From NCBI GenBank assembly GCA_026989055.1, contig JALSKC010000026.1, positions 16,961 to 80,960 of the forward strand: 64,000 nucleotides of DNA, given 5' to 3'. Numbering within the stretch: position 1 is the stretch's first letter; each line of letters begins with the position of its first letter. A program made the translations under genes and the position numbers. Positions 61,460 to 64,000 of this stretch are shown here, piece by piece. This DNA comes from Paracoccaceae bacterium (GTDB taxonomy: Bacteria > Pseudomonadota > Alphaproteobacteria > Rhodobacterales > Rhodobacteraceae). Under the pieces are notes generated by a model that saw only the letters and a program-made list of their open reading frames with translations, ran no database searches and was not told where the DNA came from.

Positions 61460-62220
61460 AGGCGCCATACAGAAGGAAGATCCTGCTCGGCGGCGCGCTG
61501 CTGGCCGTCGGCGGAATCGCGGCAGCGGGCTGGCGCACCGGCCTGCCGCTGCCCGCCCGCCTGCCGGAATTCGCGCCGATGCCCGCCCTGCCCGGCTACC
61601 GGCTGCTGAAGGGCGGCCCCCTGACCCCGGGGGGCGTGCCTCTGTTCGGGCTGGAGCAGCCCCCCCCCGCCGGGCTGGAAGCCGCGCGCGGCGAAGTGGC
61701 GCGCGATCTGTGCGGCGCGCTGTTCGGAGACGCCCTCGGCGTGGCAAATGCGGTGCCGGTGGCCTATTTCTTCGACTTCCAGTGCCCCGTCTGCCGCCGT
61801 CTGAGCCCGCGGCTGCGCCGGCTCGAAGGCATCGCCATCAGCTGGCACGACCTGGCCGGGCTGGGCCCGGCGTCGGAGGTGGCGGCGCGGGCCGCCATCG
61901 CGGCGCGGGCGCAGGGCGCGGGCGATGCCTTCCACGACCGGCTGATGCGGGCCCGCTTCCAGCCGAACGAAGCCTATGTGAAGGCGCTGGCCGAAGGCAT
62001 GGGGCTGGATGTGCCGCGGCTTCTGGAGGACATGGCCTCCGATGCGGTCGAGCGGCGGATGTGGCTGTCGCGCGCGCTGGCCGGCAAGCTGGGCATGGCC
62101 GGCACGCCGGGCCTGGTGATCGGGCGCACGGTCATCATCGGCGATCAGCCCGACAAGCTGCTGCGACGGATCGTCGCCGTCGAACGCGCCGAGCCCGGCC
62201 CCTGCGGGTTGCGCCCCTGA
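61456..62220 (+). CDS. DsbA-family thioredoxin-fold protein, membrane anchored
   Basis: A 254-residue protein with an N-terminal anchor (about 9-27) after an Arg/Lys-rich start, then a DsbA-like thioredoxin domain with the active site FDFQCPVC (Cys110, Cys113) and the cis-Pro loop AGTPGLVIG. The protein should face the periplasm and oxidise or reduce thiols of exported proteins. The GTG start (61456) overlaps the permease stop (GTGA), suggesting a functional link with the exporter. It is not the canonical DsbA; the helical insert is shorter. Confidence 0.88.
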   Translation: MKAPYRRKILLGGALLAVGGIAAAGWRTGLPLPARLPEFAPMPALPGYRLLKGGPLTPGGVPLFGLEQPPPAGLEAARGEVARDLCGALFGDALGVANAVPVAYFFDFQCPVCRRLSPRLRRLEGIAISWHDLAGLGPASEVAARAAIAARAQGAGDAFHDRLMRARFQPNEAYVKALAEGMGLDVPRLLEDMASDAVERRMWLSRALAGKLGMAGTPGLVIGRTVIIGDQPDKLLRRIVAVERAEPGPCGLRP

Positions 62221-62259
62221 GCAACCCGCCCCAGCGCGACCCGCCCCCGAGCAACCCGA

Positions 62260-62288
62260 TTGAGTCGTCCAGCGCGATTGGCTATGAG
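62260..62288 (+). promoter_or_regulatory. Promoter giving a leaderless rimO mRNA
   Basis: TTGAGT (62260-62265), 17 bases, TATGAG (62283-62288). Six bases later the rimO ATG begins, so AUG falls at the predicted +1. There is no convincing Shine-Dalgarno sequence. Confidence 0.55.
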
Positions 62289-62294
62289 CAGCGG

Positions 62295-63653
62295 ATGAGC
62301 CGGAACCCCCCCGACCTGCGCCCCGACCTCGCCGCCGCGCGCACGCCCGAGCTGCGCCGTGACGGCCAGCCCGCCATCGGCATGGTCAGCCTCGGCTGCC
62401 CCAAGGCGCTGGTGGACTCCGAGCGCATCCTCACGCGGCTGCGCGCCGAAGGCTATGCGATCAGCCCCGACTACGCCGGCGCCGATGCGGTGATCGTCAA
62501 CACCTGCGGCTTTCTCGACAGCGCCAAGGCCGAAAGCCTTGCCGCCATCGGCGAGGCTCTGGCCGAAAACGGCCGGGTCATCGTCACCGGCTGCCTGGGC
62601 GCCGAGAAGGACTACATCACCGGCGCGCACCCGAAGGTTCTGGCGGTCACCGGCCCGCATCAATACGAGCAGGTGCTGGACGCGGTCCATGCCGCGGTGC
62701 CGCCGCAGCCCGACCCGAAGATCGACCTGCTGCCCCCCGCCGGGGTGAAGCTGACCCCGCGCCACTACGCCTATCTGAAGATTTCCGAGGGCTGCAACCA
62801 CAAGTGCCGCTTCTGCATCATCCCCGAGATGCGCGGACGCCTGGCCAGCCGCCCCGCCGCCGCCGTGCTGCGCGAAGCCGAAAAGCTGGTGGACAGCGGC
62901 GTGAAGGAACTGCTGGTGATCAGCCAGGACACCTCGGCCTATGGCACCGACTGGAAGAACCGCCCGGAAAAGGCGCCGATCATCCCGCTGGCCCGCGACC
63001 TGGGCGCGCTCGGCGCCTGGGTGCGGCTGCACTATGTCTACCCCTACCCCTTCGTCACCGATCTGATCCCGCTGATGGCCGAAGGGCTGGTGCTGCCCTA
63101 TCTGGACGTGCCGTTCCAGCACGCGCATCCCGACACGCTGCGCCGCATGGCCCGGCCGGCGGCGGCGGAAAGGACGCTGGATCGCATCGCCCAGTGGCGC
63201 GCGATCTGCCCCGAGATCACCCTGCGTTCGACCTTCATCGTCGGCTATCCCGGGGAAAGCGAAGCGGAATTCCAGACCCTGCTGGACTGGCTGGACGAGG
63301 CGCAGCTGGACCGGGTGGGCTGCTTTCAGTATGAAAACGTCGCCGGCGCCGCTTCGAACGCGCTGCCCGATCATGTGCCCGACGAGGTGAAGCAGGAGCG
63401 CTGGGAACGGTTCATGGCCAAGGCCCAGGCGATATCCGAGGCAAAACTGGCGGCAAGGGTCGGCCAGCGGATGGAGGTGATCGTGGATGCGGTGGACAGC
63501 GAAGGCGCCACCTGCCGCACCCGCGCCGACGCCCCCGAGATCGACGGCAACCTGTTCATCGACGAAGGCTTCGAGGGGCTGAAGCCGGGCGACATGGTGA
63601 CGGTCGAGGTGGACGAGGCAGGCGAATACGACCTCTGGGGACGGCTGGCCTGA
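62295..63653 (+). CDS. rimO: Ribosomal protein S12 methylthiotransferase RimO
   Basis: A radical-SAM enzyme that adds a methylthio group to an Asp of ribosomal protein S12. The 452 residues contain the UPF0004 domain with the auxiliary cluster Cys residues ([28 protein letters not shown]), the radical-SAM motif CNHKCRFC, and a C-terminal TRAM domain ([13 protein letters not shown], ending EYDLWGRLA). The open frame reaches back into the DsbA-like gene, but the promoter places the start at 62295. Confidence 0.96.
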   Translation: MSRNPPDLRPDLAAARTPELRRDGQPAIGMVSLGCPKALVDSERILTRLRAEGYAISPDYAGADAVIVNTCGFLDSAKAESLAAIGEALAENGRVIVTGCLGAEKDYITGAHPKVLAVTGPHQYEQVLDAVHAAVPPQPDPKIDLLPPAGVKLTPRHYAYLKISEGCNHKCRFCIIPEMRGRLASRPAAAVLREAEKLVDSGVKELLVISQDTSAYGTDWKNRPEKAPIIPLARDLGALGAWVRLHYVYPYPFVTDLIPLMAEGLVLPYLDVPFQHAHPDTLRRMARPAAAERTLDRIAQWRAICPEITLRSTFIVGYPGESEAEFQTLLDWLDEAQLDRVGCFQYENVAGAASNALPDHVPDEVKQERWERFMAKAQAISEAKLAARVGQRMEVIVDAVDSEGATCRTRADAPEIDGNLFIDEGFEGLKPGDMVTVEVDEAGEYDLWGRLA

Positions 63654-63931
63654 GGCCGCGCCTCGGCGCCGCCTCGATGCCCCGCCCCGGGAACACCTCT
63701 CTCGCCGCGCCGGCGCCCCGGCGATCGGAACCCGGCGCTTCCTGCCGCCCGCAAGCTCCATGATGCGCCCCTTGCGCCCGTTTCGAAGCAGCGCCCCGGA
63801 AACATCGCCCGGCGACGGCGCGGGCCGACCCGCTTGCCGCACCCCTGCCCCGTGCAGCCGCTCCCGCCAGGCGCCGCGATACCGCGGCAGCTCCCGCGCG
63901 CAGGGCAGAGCCGGGCAGCCGGCCGAAGGCT
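63654..63931. other. Gap after rimO
   Basis: The 278 bases carry no ORF or RNA that I can support. A converging minus-strand gene ends at 63932. Confidence 0.4.
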
Positions 63932-64000
63932 TCAGCCGCGCCCGACGAAGGGCATTTTCGTCGCCATGACCGTCATGAACAGCACATTGGCCGAAAGCGG
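63932..64000 (-). CDS. C-terminal fragment of a minus-strand gene cut by the window edge
   Basis: The last 22 codons of a gene that starts outside the window. They read PLSANVLFMTVMATKMPFVG plus Arg-Gly and end in TGA at 63932-63934. The stretch reads like a conserved protein end, but I cannot name the family from it. It faces rimO convergently. Confidence 0.55.
   Translation of the reverse strand, partial: PLSANVLFMTVMATKMPFVGRG

Overview
The window is GC-rich chromosomal DNA of an alphaproteobacterium, most likely of the order Rhodobacterales (the Rhodobacter/Paracoccus/Roseobacter group). This is inferred from a GcrA cell-cycle regulator, a short prolyl-tRNA synthetase, a proline/alanine-rich TolA, a two-domain YlxR-type protein between nusA and infB, and the gene orders ruvCAB-ybgC-tolQRAB-pal-cpoB-tilS-ftsH and secA / PPIase-argJ-mutT. 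Almost all of it is core genome. I see no CRISPR array, transposase, phage gene, rRNA or tRNA.

Layout. Positions 1-3.7 kb (minus): a membrane LytTR regulator and the C1-folate pair fhs-folD. 3.9-15.6 kb (minus): Holliday-junction genes ruvC-ruvA-ruvB, then ybgC-tolQ-tolR-tolA-tolB-pal-cpoB, tilS and ftsH. 16-20 kb (minus): dnaK, dnaJ, radC. 20.1-25 kb: a surface-sugar region with a KpsM-like permease (minus) and cysQ-kdsB and galU-galE (plus). 25.3-30.9 kb (minus): secA, an unknown membrane-anchored protein and a phosphate-binding-like/OmpA fusion. 31-33.9 kb (plus): PPIase, argJ, mutT and a 45-residue ORF. 34-41.5 kb (minus): pip and a methyltransferase, then rimP-nusA-ylxR-infB. 41.5-48.3 kb: ubiG, then comF-grxC-nitrilase-marR (minus) diverging from a methyltransferase-like gene and hemH (plus), a small membrane protein and a CAP lipoprotein. 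48.4-58.7 kb (minus): parE, a CoA-transferase, lolC-lolD, a GNAT acetyltransferase, a peroxiredoxin, proS and argD-argF. 59-63.7 kb (plus): gcrA, an ABC-2 exporter with a DsbA-like protein, and rimO.

The most interesting signals are regulatory. Upstream of argD lies a 14-codon reading frame that ends in four consecutive arginine codons and a stop. A sigma-70-like promoter places its AUG at the predicted transcription start, so it would be a leaderless leader peptide in front of arginine-biosynthesis genes and a strong candidate for an arginine attenuator. rimO and pip show the same leaderless promoter geometry. The rimP-nusA-infB operon has a GC hairpin plus U-run between its promoter and rimP, a possible attenuator in an operon that encodes NusA. 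The upstream methyltransferase frame runs straight through that control region. Other signals are a 7-bp tandem repeat inside a GNAT gene and a 17-bp tandem duplication that has separated the once-overlapping lolC stop and lolD start.

Promoters, hairpins and start codons were judged by eye; none was scored by a program.
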